Shown in pieces: positions 16,680-24,359 of a stretch of 64,000 nt of DNA (position 1 is its first letter; every line of letters begins with the position of its first letter). The notes below the pieces were generated by a model, which saw nothing but the letters and a program-made list of their open reading frames with translations, ran no database searches and was not told the DNA's origin. This stretch comes from Microbacteriaceae bacterium (GTDB taxonomy: Bacteria; Actinomycetota; Actinomycetes; Actinomycetales; Microbacteriaceae). Position numbers and translations under genes: made by a program. The stretch spans positions 62,001-126,000 of the forward strand of contig SCRE01000006.1 of assembly GCA_004297935.1 (NCBI GenBank). The letters are read 5' to 3'.

Positions 16680-16749
16680 GGGCGAATGGTCGAACCCGCG
16701 GTACTGCTGTCAGCAGATCTGCCAACAGCAGACAAGGGGCGATGCACGG

Positions 16750-16792
16750 GGTCTCGATATGCCTGCTCGCTTCGCTCGCGGGCTACTCGACC
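16750..16792. repeat. Dispersed palindromic repeat, copy C
   Basis: It reads GGTCTCGATATGCCTGCTCG, then CTTCGCTCGCGGGCTACTCGACC, the core of the family at 45439-45541. It ends 5 bp before the stop codon of the lyase-like gene. Confidence 0.8.
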
Positions 16793-16796
16793 TGCG

Positions 16797-17957
16797 CTAC
16801 CGGTGGTCGATCATGCGATGCGCAGCGCGACCCGGGTCTTCCCCGCGGTCGACCGCGTCTCGCACCGGGGAGACGATCGGCGCGGCCCACGGCGACGGCG
16901 CACCCGCATAGGCTGCCGCGCCGAGTCGGAAGTGCTGAGCCTGTTCCGCAGTCTCGACGAACGGCATGTCCATCGCGAACAGCCGACCGCCGCGCGGCCT
17001 CGGACCCGCCTTCGAGACCGTGCCCCACAACTCGTGCCCGACGACCTCCTCCGCCAAGACGGATGCCTCGATCAGGCTGTCGAGGTCGACTCCGGTGTCG
17101 ATGCCCAGCTCGGTCAGCAGGTCGACGAGGTCCTCGGTCGGGATCATCCGGGTCATCCGCCCATGACCGCCGTACGGGCAGCCGCCCATGCCGCCGACCG
17201 ACGAATCCAAGACGAGCGTGCGCTCGACCGAGAGCACCTGCAGCGCTTGATACGCCGACAACATGGCGGTTCCGCGCGCGTCATGCAGGTGCAGGTGGAA
17301 CGTCTCGATCTGTGGCCAGCGTTCCTGGATCGCCTGCAGTTGCGATGCGACCTGATCGGGCATGTTCCATGCCATCGGGTCGCCGATCCAGACGCGGTTC
17401 ACCGTGACGCCGGCAGTCGCCCAGAGGTCGACCTGACGCGCCAGCATGTCCATCCGATAGTCCTCGTCGAACCGGCCCAGCCAGTTCGAGCCCCACGCGG
17501 CATTGATCGCAATGCCTGCCGTATCGTTTCCCGCGGCCACAGCGGCGTCGACCACCTGCGGCCACGCCTCGATCTCCTGCAGCTGAGTGCGATTGGTGTT
17601 GCGCTGGACGAAAACATCGCACAGGTGCACGAGCGTGCGCGGAAACTCGCGCGACTCCGTCAGCAGCGGGGCGAAGCGCCGCATCCGCTCTCGTCCCCGC
17701 TCGTTCAGCGCGAGCGCCGTATAGGTCACGCCTTCGACCGGCGTGAACCCTGCGACGACCTCGTCGATGTTCGCCATCTGCGGAGTCCACTTCGGGCTGA
17801 CGAACGAGCCGACGACGATCGTCTTCAATCCGGTGTGCGACAGCGCATTGAGGAGTCGGATCTTGTCCGGCACGGTGATCGCCGCGCTTTCGATCTGCAT
17901 GCCCTCGCGCATCCCCTCCTCGATGATGCGCACGGTTGGATAACGCGACTGCGACAT
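16797..17957 (-). CDS. HMG-CoA lyase-like (HMGL/pyruvate-carboxyltransferase family) enzyme
   Basis: A 386-aa TIM-barrel enzyme. The metal-site His pair lies in HLHLHDARG, and the G/C loop GGMGGCPYGG carries the cysteine equivalent to HMG-CoA lyase Cys266. The N-terminal motif is EEGMREGMQIE where HMG-CoA lyases have RDG, so the usual metal-binding Asp is Glu. The start at 17957 has AGAGAGG 8 nt upstream. The next gene upstream is a family III CoA-transferase, so the pair probably makes and cleaves a branched hydroxyacyl-CoA (HMG- or citramalyl-CoA-like) to acetyl-CoA plus an oxo product. The substrate is unproven. Confidence 0.85.
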   Translation of the reverse strand: MSQSRYPTVRIIEEGMREGMQIESAAITVPDKIRLLNALSHTGLKTIVVGSFVSPKWTPQMANIDEVVAGFTPVEGVTYTALALNERGRERMRRFAPLLTESREFPRTLVHLCDVFVQRNTNRTQLQEIEAWPQVVDAAVAAGNDTAGIAINAAWGSNWLGRFDEDYRMDMLARQVDLWATAGVTVNRVWIGDPMAWNMPDQVASQLQAIQERWPQIETFHLHLHDARGTAMLSAYQALQVLSVERTLVLDSSVGGMGGCPYGGHGRMTRMIPTEDLVDLLTELGIDTGVDLDSLIEASVLAEEVVGHELWGTVSKAGPRPRGGRLFAMDMPFVETAEQAQHFRLGAAAYAGAPSPWAAPIVSPVRDAVDRGEDPGRAAHRMIDHR

Positions 17958-17988
17958 GCGAGTGACCTCTCTGTTCCGACCATTCATG

Positions 17989-18048
17989 CTGTGCTCATAG
18001 CTACTGTGCTTATAGATACTGTGCCCATACCCACCGTGCTCATACCGG
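17989..18048. repeat. 15-bp tandem repeat between lyase and CoA-transferase genes
   Basis: Four units of the CTGTGCTCATAGCTA type (the third and fourth diverged) lie between the stop of the CoA-transferase and the start of the lyase-like gene. Confidence 0.85.
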
Positions 18049-18059
18049 GCCGTCGCGAC

Positions 18060-19277
18060 TCAGACGGCGCCGTCGCTGTGGAGTTCGGCGATCTCCTCGG
18101 CGGAGTAGCCGAGCGTGTCGAGAATCGCGTCCGTGTGCTCGCCGAGCAGTGGGGGTGGCGACGACGGTCCCAATGCTTGGGTATCGACATGCACACCGCT
18201 GCCGAGCACCACGGCTGCGCCGTGCCCCCCGCCGCGAACACCGCCGGCCGGAACCTCCACCTCGTGCAGCAGCCCGCGATAGCGAATCTGGTCCTGGTGC
18301 AGCGCCTGATCCACGGTCAGCACGCGGCCGGCCGGGATGCTCGCCGCCGCGAACACCGCCTCCCACTCCGCCGCTCCCCTGCCCGCAAGCCGCAGTTCCA
18401 GTTCGGCGGTCAGCTCGGCGCGATGCAGCTTGCGATCCGTGCGCGTCACGAATCGCGGATCACCGATGAGTTCCGCACAGTCGAGCAGGCGGCAGAGCGT
18501 CTCGAACTGCGTCTGCGTGTTCGCGGCGATGTTCAGCAGGCCGTCGCCCGTCTGGAAGGTTCCGGACGGGGCGGAGGTCGCGTTGCTGTTCCCGTTTCGG
18601 GTCACCTCGCGCCCGGCGATCAGGTGATCGGAGACCGCCCAGCCCATCGCCGTCAGCGCGGTCTCCAGCATCGACACGTCCAGGAAGCAGCCGGTGCGGT
18701 CGACGACCCGCCGGGCGAGGGCGGCACAGATCGCCATCGACGCGGCGAAGCCGCCCAGGGTGTCGGCAATCGGGAAGCCGGCGCGCAACGGCCCGCCATC
18801 CGGAGAGCCCGTCACGTCTGCCATGCCGGCCAGGCCCTGGATGATCTGGTCGTAGGCCGGGCGGCCTGCGAACGGCCCGGTCTGGCCGAAACCGGACACG
18901 GCACAGTAGATCAGCTCGGGGTTGAGTTCGTGCAGGCGTTCCCAGGGGAAGCCGAGCCGGGCGAGCACGCCCGGACGCATGTTCTCCAGCAGGACGTCCG
19001 ATACCCGGATCAGTCGTTCGAAGACCTCGGCTGCTTGCTCGGTCTTCAGGTTGAGGGTGATCGACCGCTTTCCGCAGTTCTGCGCGACGAATGAGGCACC
19101 CATCATCGGGATGTGCGTCGCGCTTTCACTGCTCAGCTCGCGTGCCAGGTCACCGGTCACCGGAAGCTCGATCTTGGTGACGTCTGCGCCCAGCAGACTC
19201 AACTGGTACGCAGCGAACGGGCCGGCCAGGATCGTCGTCAGATCCAGGACGCGGACGCCTTCGAGTAGCCCGACCAC
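18060..19277 (-). CDS. Family III (CaiB/Frc-type) CoA-transferase
   Basis: A 405-aa enzyme that would move CoA from a donor such as succinyl-CoA to a carboxylic acid. It has the family start LEGVRVLDLTTILAGPFA, the catalytic Asp in GRPAYDQIIQG (about residue 144), and GFPIADTLGGFAA. The start is GTG at 19277 with GGATGG upstream. It is transcribed with the lyase-like gene and lies downstream of the Liv-type importer operon, separated by a strong hairpin. The layout suggests activation of the imported acid followed by C-C cleavage. Confidence 0.9.
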   Translation of the reverse strand: MVGLLEGVRVLDLTTILAGPFAAYQLSLLGADVTKIELPVTGDLARELSSESATHIPMMGASFVAQNCGKRSITLNLKTEQAAEVFERLIRVSDVLLENMRPGVLARLGFPWERLHELNPELIYCAVSGFGQTGPFAGRPAYDQIIQGLAGMADVTGSPDGGPLRAGFPIADTLGGFAASMAICAALARRVVDRTGCFLDVSMLETALTAMGWAVSDHLIAGREVTRNGNSNATSAPSGTFQTGDGLLNIAANTQTQFETLCRLLDCAELIGDPRFVTRTDRKLHRAELTAELELRLAGRGAAEWEAVFAAASIPAGRVLTVDQALHQDQIRYRGLLHEVEVPAGGVRGGGHGAAVVLGSGVHVDTQALGPSSPPPLLGEHTDAILDTLGYSAEEIAELHSDGAV

Positions 19278-19331
19278 GAACCGCCATCCTTTCCGTCGGG
19301 GCCTCCGGCCACTCCGACAACGCCGCGGGGA

Positions 19332-19368
19332 ACGTGGCGGTCAAGGACGCCGTCCCTGACCGCCACGT
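19332..19368 (-). terminator. Strong hairpin after the binding-protein gene
   Basis: ACGTGGCGGTCA and TGACCGCCACGT form a perfect 12-bp stem around a 13-nt centre that itself contains GGAC/GTCC. It lies 26 bp after the binding-protein stop, with no clear T run. It could end the importer operon or act as an attenuator that lowers expression of the CoA-transferase and lyase genes. Confidence 0.65.
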
Positions 19369-19394
19369 GATCGATGTTCAGCCTGCGCCGGAGA

Positions 19395-20663
19395 CTATCC
19401 GACGACGGAGGCGATCTGAGCCGGAGTCACATAGGTTCCGTTGGTGTTGGTCAGATCCGAATTGAACCCGACGACGGAGAAGCCGCTGAAGACGTTGTGG
19501 TACTTGTTGAAGTTGTCGTCACCGCCTGCCCCCTCGTAGTTGATCTTGGTTCCCGCCTTGATCAACTTGACGCACGCTGCGTAGTCGGAGCACTTCGTTC
19601 CGGGAGGGCTCGAGACGCTCGCGACGTCTTTCACCCACACCGACGGATCCGTCGAGTTCGCCTTCGTCATCGCCAGCGCCGCGATCACGATCGCGTCGTA
19701 CTCGTTGAAGGTGGTCGGAAGCGGCTGGGCGCCGCCGTATACCTTCTTGTAATCGGCGAGGAAGTGCGTGTAGCCGGCTCCGCTCGGCGATGCCGCCACC
19801 GCAGCGAACAGGTTGGTCGACGCCCCTGAGCCGAACGCCTGAGCATAGGCCTTCGACGACTGCAGGTCGTCGCCGACCCACGGGGTGCTGAGGTCACCGA
19901 GCTGAGCGGCGTTCGACCACAGCGTCGACGCGGTCTGCGTGTCGAATGACGAGAAGATCACATCGGGGTGATTGGCGAACGCCTTCGTCAGCTCAGAACG
20001 ATAGGACCCTTGCCCCGGCACGATCGTCAGGCTCTGCTGCACCGTGCCGCCCAGCTTCTCGAACGCCGCGGTCAGCGGGGCGACGAAGCCCTGCGAGTTC
20101 GCCGAGTTGTCGAAGATGAGCGACGCCGTCTTGTAGCCCTTGATCTTGGCCGCGTAGTAGGCCATGGCCACCGACTCGTTCGAGTCGGACGACGTGGTGC
20201 GGAACACGTACGGGTAGGCCATCTTGTCCAGCTGGGTCGAGCCGCCGATCATGAAGTCGACGACCTTGCTGGGGCCGAAGTCGCCGATGACGGCTTCGAT
20301 GGTCGGCGAGAACGGTCCGATGACGGCGACCGGCTTGTCGAGCAGCAGCTTGCGGAATGCCGGCAGCGTGTCGACCGAGTCCGCGGCGTCGTCGGCGCTG
20401 GCGGATTTGAGCTGGTGACCGAGCACTCCCCCGTTGTGGTTGACCTCGTACAGTCCGGCCGCGACGCCGTGCGTGCCCCAGTCGGAGAGGATCGACTTCG
20501 ACCCGGTGAACGGGAAGATCTCCCCGATCGTGAGTGCCTGGTGCGAATTCGTGCTCGACGAGCCGCTGGTACAGCCGGCGGCCGCGAGCGCGATGGCCAG
20601 CACCACGCTGGAGCCCATCGCAACCCGGCGGATGCGGCGCATCCGCACTTGTGGATTGTTCAT
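19395..20663 (-). CDS. Liv-type ABC transporter substrate-binding lipoprotein
   Basis: A 422-aa periplasmic-binding-protein fold I lipoprotein. Basic residues (RMRRIRR), a hydrophobic core and the lipobox AAAGC precede the mature part LTIGEIFPFTGSKS, typical of LivJ/LivK and amide or acid-binding relatives. The start at 20663 has GAGG 8 nt upstream; a longer in-frame reading through the 15-bp repeats is rejected. It is encoded after the LivF-LivG-LivM-LivH homologues. Given the CoA-transferase, lyase and DcuS-like sensor nearby, the ligand is more likely an organic acid than an amino acid. Confidence 0.9.
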   Translation of the reverse strand: MNNPQVRMRRIRRVAMGSSVVLAIALAAAGCTSGSSSTNSHQALTIGEIFPFTGSKSILSDWGTHGVAAGLYEVNHNGGVLGHQLKSASADDAADSVDTLPAFRKLLLDKPVAVIGPFSPTIEAVIGDFGPSKVVDFMIGGSTQLDKMAYPYVFRTTSSDSNESVAMAYYAAKIKGYKTASLIFDNSANSQGFVAPLTAAFEKLGGTVQQSLTIVPGQGSYRSELTKAFANHPDVIFSSFDTQTASTLWSNAAQLGDLSTPWVGDDLQSSKAYAQAFGSGASTNLFAAVAASPSGAGYTHFLADYKKVYGGAQPLPTTFNEYDAIVIAALAMTKANSTDPSVWVKDVASVSSPPGTKCSDYAACVKLIKAGTKINYEGAGGDDNFNKYHNVFSGFSVVGFNSDLTNTNGTYVTPAQIASVVG

Positions 20664-20679
20664 TGCAGTTACCTCGATT

Positions 20680-20754
20680 CTGTTGTGCATTGCTCTGTTG
20701 TGCATTGCCCTGTTGGACACTGCCCTGTTGGACATTGCTCTGTTGCGTATCACT
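20680..20754. repeat. 15-bp tandem repeat upstream of the binding-protein gene
   Basis: Five units of the CTGTTGTGCATTGCC type fill the space between the LivF stop and the ribosome site of the binding-protein gene. They stay open in the gene frame as MHNRA/MSNRA-like pentapeptides on the minus strand. Confidence 0.9.
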
Positions 20755-20766
20755 GAGCGGGCCGAG

Positions 20767-21501
20767 TCAGGCGCCCGCCGAGTTGTGCGGCGCCGCTTGG
20801 TCATGCCCGAGGAAGATTCCCGCGAGGTCCAATTTCGCGATCTCGGCGACGGGTCCGTGAACGTGATTGGTTCCTGCGACGAGCACGTGGACGAACTGTG
20901 CATGTGACAGCGCCCGTTCCACGTTCTGTTCGATCACGAGCACCGCCGTGCCGCTCGCGGCGATGAGCTCGATCTGCTTCCAGACGACATCGGTGTAGGC
21001 CGGCGACAAGCCGGCCGTCGGCTCGTCGAGGATGATGACGCTCGGCTCCACCATCAGCGCGCGTGCCATTGCCAGCAGGTTCTGTTGCCCGCCGGAGAGG
21101 TTGCCCGCTTTCTTCTCCTGCGCCTTCGCCAGGTCGGGGAAGACTCCGTAGATCTCCTGCATCCTCGCCTTCGGATCCTTGTGGGATGCGTAGCCGCCGA
21201 CTTCCAGATTCTCCCGCACGGTCAGCGTGCGGAAGACGTTGTCGTTCTGGGGAACGTAGGCCAGCCCGTGGCGTGGCAGCAGGTGGCCCGGCATCCGGGT
21301 CACCTCCGTTCCGTTCACCGTGATCGTGCCTGTGGTCGGCCGGAGGATGCCTGCGAGAGTTTTGGCGAAGGTCGACTTTCCGGCGCCGTTCGGTCCGACG
21401 ATCGCCGTGATCAGCCCGGATTCGGCCGTCACACTGACGTTGCGCACGATCGGGGACCGACCGTAGCCGCTCGACACGTCCTCAGCTGTCAACGCGTCCA
21501 T
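20767..21501 (-). CDS. Liv-type ABC transporter ATPase (LivF-like)
   Basis: A 244-aa ATPase with Walker A GPNGAGKST, Q-loop YVPQ, signature LSGGQQ and Walker B VIILDEPTAGLSP. It energises uptake together with the LivG-like ATPase. Its start overlaps the end of the LivG-like gene by 20 bp, so translation is coupled. The C-terminus ends in HNSAGA rather than the usual short tail. Confidence 0.93.
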   Translation of the reverse strand: MDALTAEDVSSGYGRSPIVRNVSVTAESGLITAIVGPNGAGKSTFAKTLAGILRPTTGTITVNGTEVTRMPGHLLPRHGLAYVPQNDNVFRTLTVRENLEVGGYASHKDPKARMQEIYGVFPDLAKAQEKKAGNLSGGQQNLLAMARALMVEPSVIILDEPTAGLSPAYTDVVWKQIELIAASGTAVLVIEQNVERALSHAQFVHVLVAGTNHVHGPVAEIAKLDLAGIFLGHDQAAPHNSAGA

Positions 21502-22306
21502 CGAGCACTCCTCCCAGGTAGGCGCGGACGACGTCCTTGTTGTCGCGCAGTTCGCTCATCAGCCCGGTCGCCAGGGTGCGCCCCTCTGCCAACACGATCA
21601 CGTAGTCGCAGATCTTCTCGACCACACCCAGGTTGTGCTCGACCATCAGCACGGTCACGCCGTCGTCTTTGAGGTCCTGGATGTGCTCGCCGATGCGATC
21701 GATCAGCACCGGGTTGACACCGGCCATGGGTTCGTCCAGCAACAGCAGCGTCGGCTCAGCCATCACCGCCCGCGAGATCTCCAGCAGCCGTTTCTGGCCG
21801 CCGGAAAGTTCCCGAGCCCAGGTGTCGCGCAGCTCGTACAGCCCATACTTCGCGAGGATGTCGCCGGCGCGCTCCCTGTTCTCCGCCTCGACCTTCCTGA
21901 CCAGGCCGGGACGGAAGTAGATGTTCGCGAGGGACTCGCCCGGTTGCTGCTTGGCGGCGACCATCAGGTTCTCCCACACGGTCAGACCGCCCAACTCCCG
22001 GGAGAGCTGGAACGTACGGATGAGTCCGAGTCGCGCCCGCTTGTAATTCGGCAGCCTCGTGACCTCCTGCGTGCCGATCCTCACCTCGCCGTTGTCACAG
22101 CTCATCGCCCCCGAGAGGATGTTGACCACGGTCGTCTTGCCCGCGCCGTTCGGGCCGATCAGGGCGGTGATCTGCCCCTTCGGCACCGAGAAGGTCGCAC
22201 CGTTCACAGCCTTCGCGCCGCCGAACGACTTGTGGATGTCGATGCAGCTCAACGCCGATTCCGTGCCTGCGCTCGGCGGGGCATGCAGCACCTCCGGTTC
22301 GCTCAC
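21482..22306 (-). CDS. Liv-type ABC transporter ATPase (LivG-like)
   Basis: A 274-aa ATPase with Walker A GPNGAGKTT, the LivG-type LIRTFQLSRELGGLTVWEN segment, signature LSGGQKR and Walker B LLLLDEPMAGVNP. The start is GTG at 22306 with AGGAG 5 nt upstream. It overlaps the LivM stop as GTGA. The reading frame is open much further upstream, but that part is antisense-like shadow inside livM. Confidence 0.92.
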   Translation of the reverse strand: MSEPEVLHAPPSAGTESALSCIDIHKSFGGAKAVNGATFSVPKGQITALIGPNGAGKTTVVNILSGAMSCDNGEVRIGTQEVTRLPNYKRARLGLIRTFQLSRELGGLTVWENLMVAAKQQPGESLANIYFRPGLVRKVEAENRERAGDILAKYGLYELRDTWARELSGGQKRLLEISRAVMAEPTLLLLDEPMAGVNPVLIDRIGEHIQDLKDDGVTVLMVEHNLGVVEKICDYVIVLAEGRTLATGLMSELRDNKDVVRAYLGGVLDGRVDS

Positions 22307-23325
22307 AATGTCTCCTCTCTGGTCAACGCCACGCGATGAACGGATCCGAACGTCGGCGAGGACGGTGTCGCCGGTAACCTGCTCAGCCGCCGGCGCTCGG
22401 GGATGATGCCCTGCGGGCGGAACCACAGCACCAGGATCAGCAGGATGCCGATGGCCATCGCCGCGACATTCAAGATCAGCCCGGGGTGCCCTGGAACATC
22501 GGGAAGGAACTTGGGCAACTGCGTGAACAGCACGGGCACGATGAGCGCGCCGAGGATCATGCCCTTGTTGTTGCCGACTCCTCCGACGATCACCGCGGCG
22601 AAGATCAAGAACGTCTCGCCGGGCAGCCACGCGCTGGTGTTGAACGCGCCGGCGAACTCGACGATCAGCCCACCGCCGATTCCCGCGTAGAAGGAGCCGA
22701 TCAGCATGGCGGTCAGCTGGTAACGGAACACGCTCTTGCCCAGCGCGGATGCCGCGTCCGGGTCGTCGCGAATGGCGCGGATGGTGCGCCCCATCGGCGA
22801 GCGTGCGATCCTGCTCATCAGCCACCACATGAGCAGGGCGATGATCAGCGTCACCACGGTGAAGAACGGGATGAAACTGTTCGCATCGAGACTGAACAGG
22901 TCGACCATCGGCTCCGGCACGTTCGTCAGCCCGTCCGCGCCGCCGAACAGCGGCACGTAGTTGTTGATGACGTCATAGAGCACGAGCGAGAGCGAGATCA
23001 AGACCATCGCGAGGTAGTCCGTGCGCAAGCGACGGAACGCGACGAGCGAGACGAGCAGGGCGAAGAGACACGCCGCGACGCCGCCGAGGATCAACGGTAT
23101 CGGGAACGGCAGCGACCAGCCGAAGAAGTACTGCACGCCTGAGCCGGGCTGCGGCGCGGGCATGCTCGTCGCGCCGGCGATGTACGCACCGATCGCGACG
23201 AAGCCGATGTAGGCGAAGTTCAGGATGCCGCCCTCGCCGAACTGCAGGTTGAGCCCCCAGCCGAGGATGCAGTAGGCGAAGACGAAGAACGCGAGAGTGA
23301 ACAGATAGTACACGAGGGGTGTCAT
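22303..23325 (-). CDS. Liv-type ABC transporter permease (LivM-like)
   Basis: A 340-aa membrane protein with about 9-10 helices. LivM landmarks are LGWGLNLQFGEGGILNFAYIG near the N-terminus, SRIARSPMGRTIRAIRDD in the middle cytoplasmic loop and VIVGGVGNNKG near the end. It forms the pore with the LivH-like permease, whose stop lies 2 bp before its start. The C-terminal 25 residues are basic and probably cytoplasmic. Confidence 0.93.
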   Translation of the reverse strand: MTPLVYYLFTLAFFVFAYCILGWGLNLQFGEGGILNFAYIGFVAIGAYIAGATSMPAPQPGSGVQYFFGWSLPFPIPLILGGVAACLFALLVSLVAFRRLRTDYLAMVLISLSLVLYDVINNYVPLFGGADGLTNVPEPMVDLFSLDANSFIPFFTVVTLIIALLMWWLMSRIARSPMGRTIRAIRDDPDAASALGKSVFRYQLTAMLIGSFYAGIGGGLIVEFAGAFNTSAWLPGETFLIFAAVIVGGVGNNKGMILGALIVPVLFTQLPKFLPDVPGHPGLILNVAAMAIGILLILVLWFRPQGIIPERRRLSRLPATPSSPTFGSVHRVALTREETL

Positions 23326-23327
23326 TG

Positions 23328-24206
23328 CTAAGCCTTTCCAGGTCTGGCGAACAGGCCGTTCGGCCGGAACAACAGGGCGAGAATAAGGATCACGAACGCG
23401 ACGTCGAGCTTGTAGGCCGCGTCGATGAACAGCGCGGACACCTCCGTCGCGAGTCCGACGATCACGGCGCCGACGATCGCCCCATAGATGCTGCCGACAC
23501 CGCCGACGATGACCGCGGCGAAGATCACGAACAGGAAGGTCTCACCGGATCCCGGCGTGATGCTCGCCTGCGTGATGCCGAGGACGGTGCCGGCCAGGCC
23601 GGCCAGGCATCCGGAGAGGAACCAGGTGAGCGTGGTGATCCGCCGCGTGTCGATGCCGCTGGTCATCGCCAGTGTGGTGTTGTCCGACATCGCGCGCATC
23701 GACTTTCCGATGCGGGTCGCCGTCAACATGACGTGGATGAGCACCATCAGCACGATCGCGATGGCGATGACCACGAGCTGGTCGGTGGTGAACAGGAACG
23801 GTCCGACGTGGAACGGGTTCTCGTTCGGGATGGTGTAGCGCTGTACTTCGTTGCCCCAGATCGAACTCACGATGTTGAGCAGGATCAGCGACAGGCCGAA
23901 CGTGACGATCAGAATATAGAACAGTTTCTGGAAGCGACGTGCGAACGGCGCCAGCAGGAACCGATTGAGCAGCACGGCCATCACACCGACACCGAGTGCG
24001 CCGACGACCATGGCGACCCAGATGTTCAGATGCCACGGACCGGTGTTGATCGTCCACGCGATGTACGCGCCGACGGCCATGAAGTCGCCGTAGGCGAAGT
24101 TGATGTAATTCGTGATGCCGAACTGAAGGCTGAGCCCGACCGCGGCGAGCGCCAGAACCGAGGCGACGACCAATCCGAAGCCGATGGCAAGGAAGAGTTC
24201 CGACAT
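23328..24206 (-). CDS. Liv-type ABC transporter permease (LivH-like)
   Basis: A 292-aa membrane protein that begins the importer operon. It shows GLSLQFGITNYINFAYGDFMAVGAYIA, the LivH marker, and VIVGGVGSIYGAIVGA. The start at 24206 has AGGAG 4 nt upstream; the frame continues to 24308 without a better start. It is divergent from the sensor kinase gene across about 150 bp, which must hold both promoters. Two GTTGTGTGC words lie in that gap. Confidence 0.92.
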   Translation of the reverse strand: MSELFLAIGFGLVVASVLALAAVGLSLQFGITNYINFAYGDFMAVGAYIAWTINTGPWHLNIWVAMVVGALGVGVMAVLLNRFLLAPFARRFQKLFYILIVTFGLSLILLNIVSSIWGNEVQRYTIPNENPFHVGPFLFTTDQLVVIAIAIVLMVLIHVMLTATRIGKSMRAMSDNTTLAMTSGIDTRRITTLTWFLSGCLAGLAGTVLGITQASITPGSGETFLFVIFAAVIVGGVGSIYGAIVGAVIVGLATEVSALFIDAAYKLDVAFVILILALLFRPNGLFARPGKA

Positions 24207-24359
24207 GCGACTCCTTCGTCGTGATGTTGTGTGCAGCCGTGCGTGCTGTTGTGTGCGGAGGTGAATTGTGCCTAGACTGCCGGTCAGCTTGAGCCTCGGA
24301 GGGACCATCCGCTGAGCGTGAGAGCAGCCTAGGGAGAGTCAGGCGATGTCAACAGAGTT

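Noticed and set aside
16365-19094. A 909-codon plus-strand open frame
   Set aside because: It lies antisense to three minus-strand genes with clear motifs (ClpP-like, HMGL-like, CaiB-like). Its Arg/His/Asp-rich composition is typical of a high-GC shadow frame.
20664-20903. A longer start for the Liv-type binding protein
   Set aside because: It would add repeat-coded residues before the lipoprotein signal. The ATG at 20663 has a good ribosome site and a normal signal sequence.
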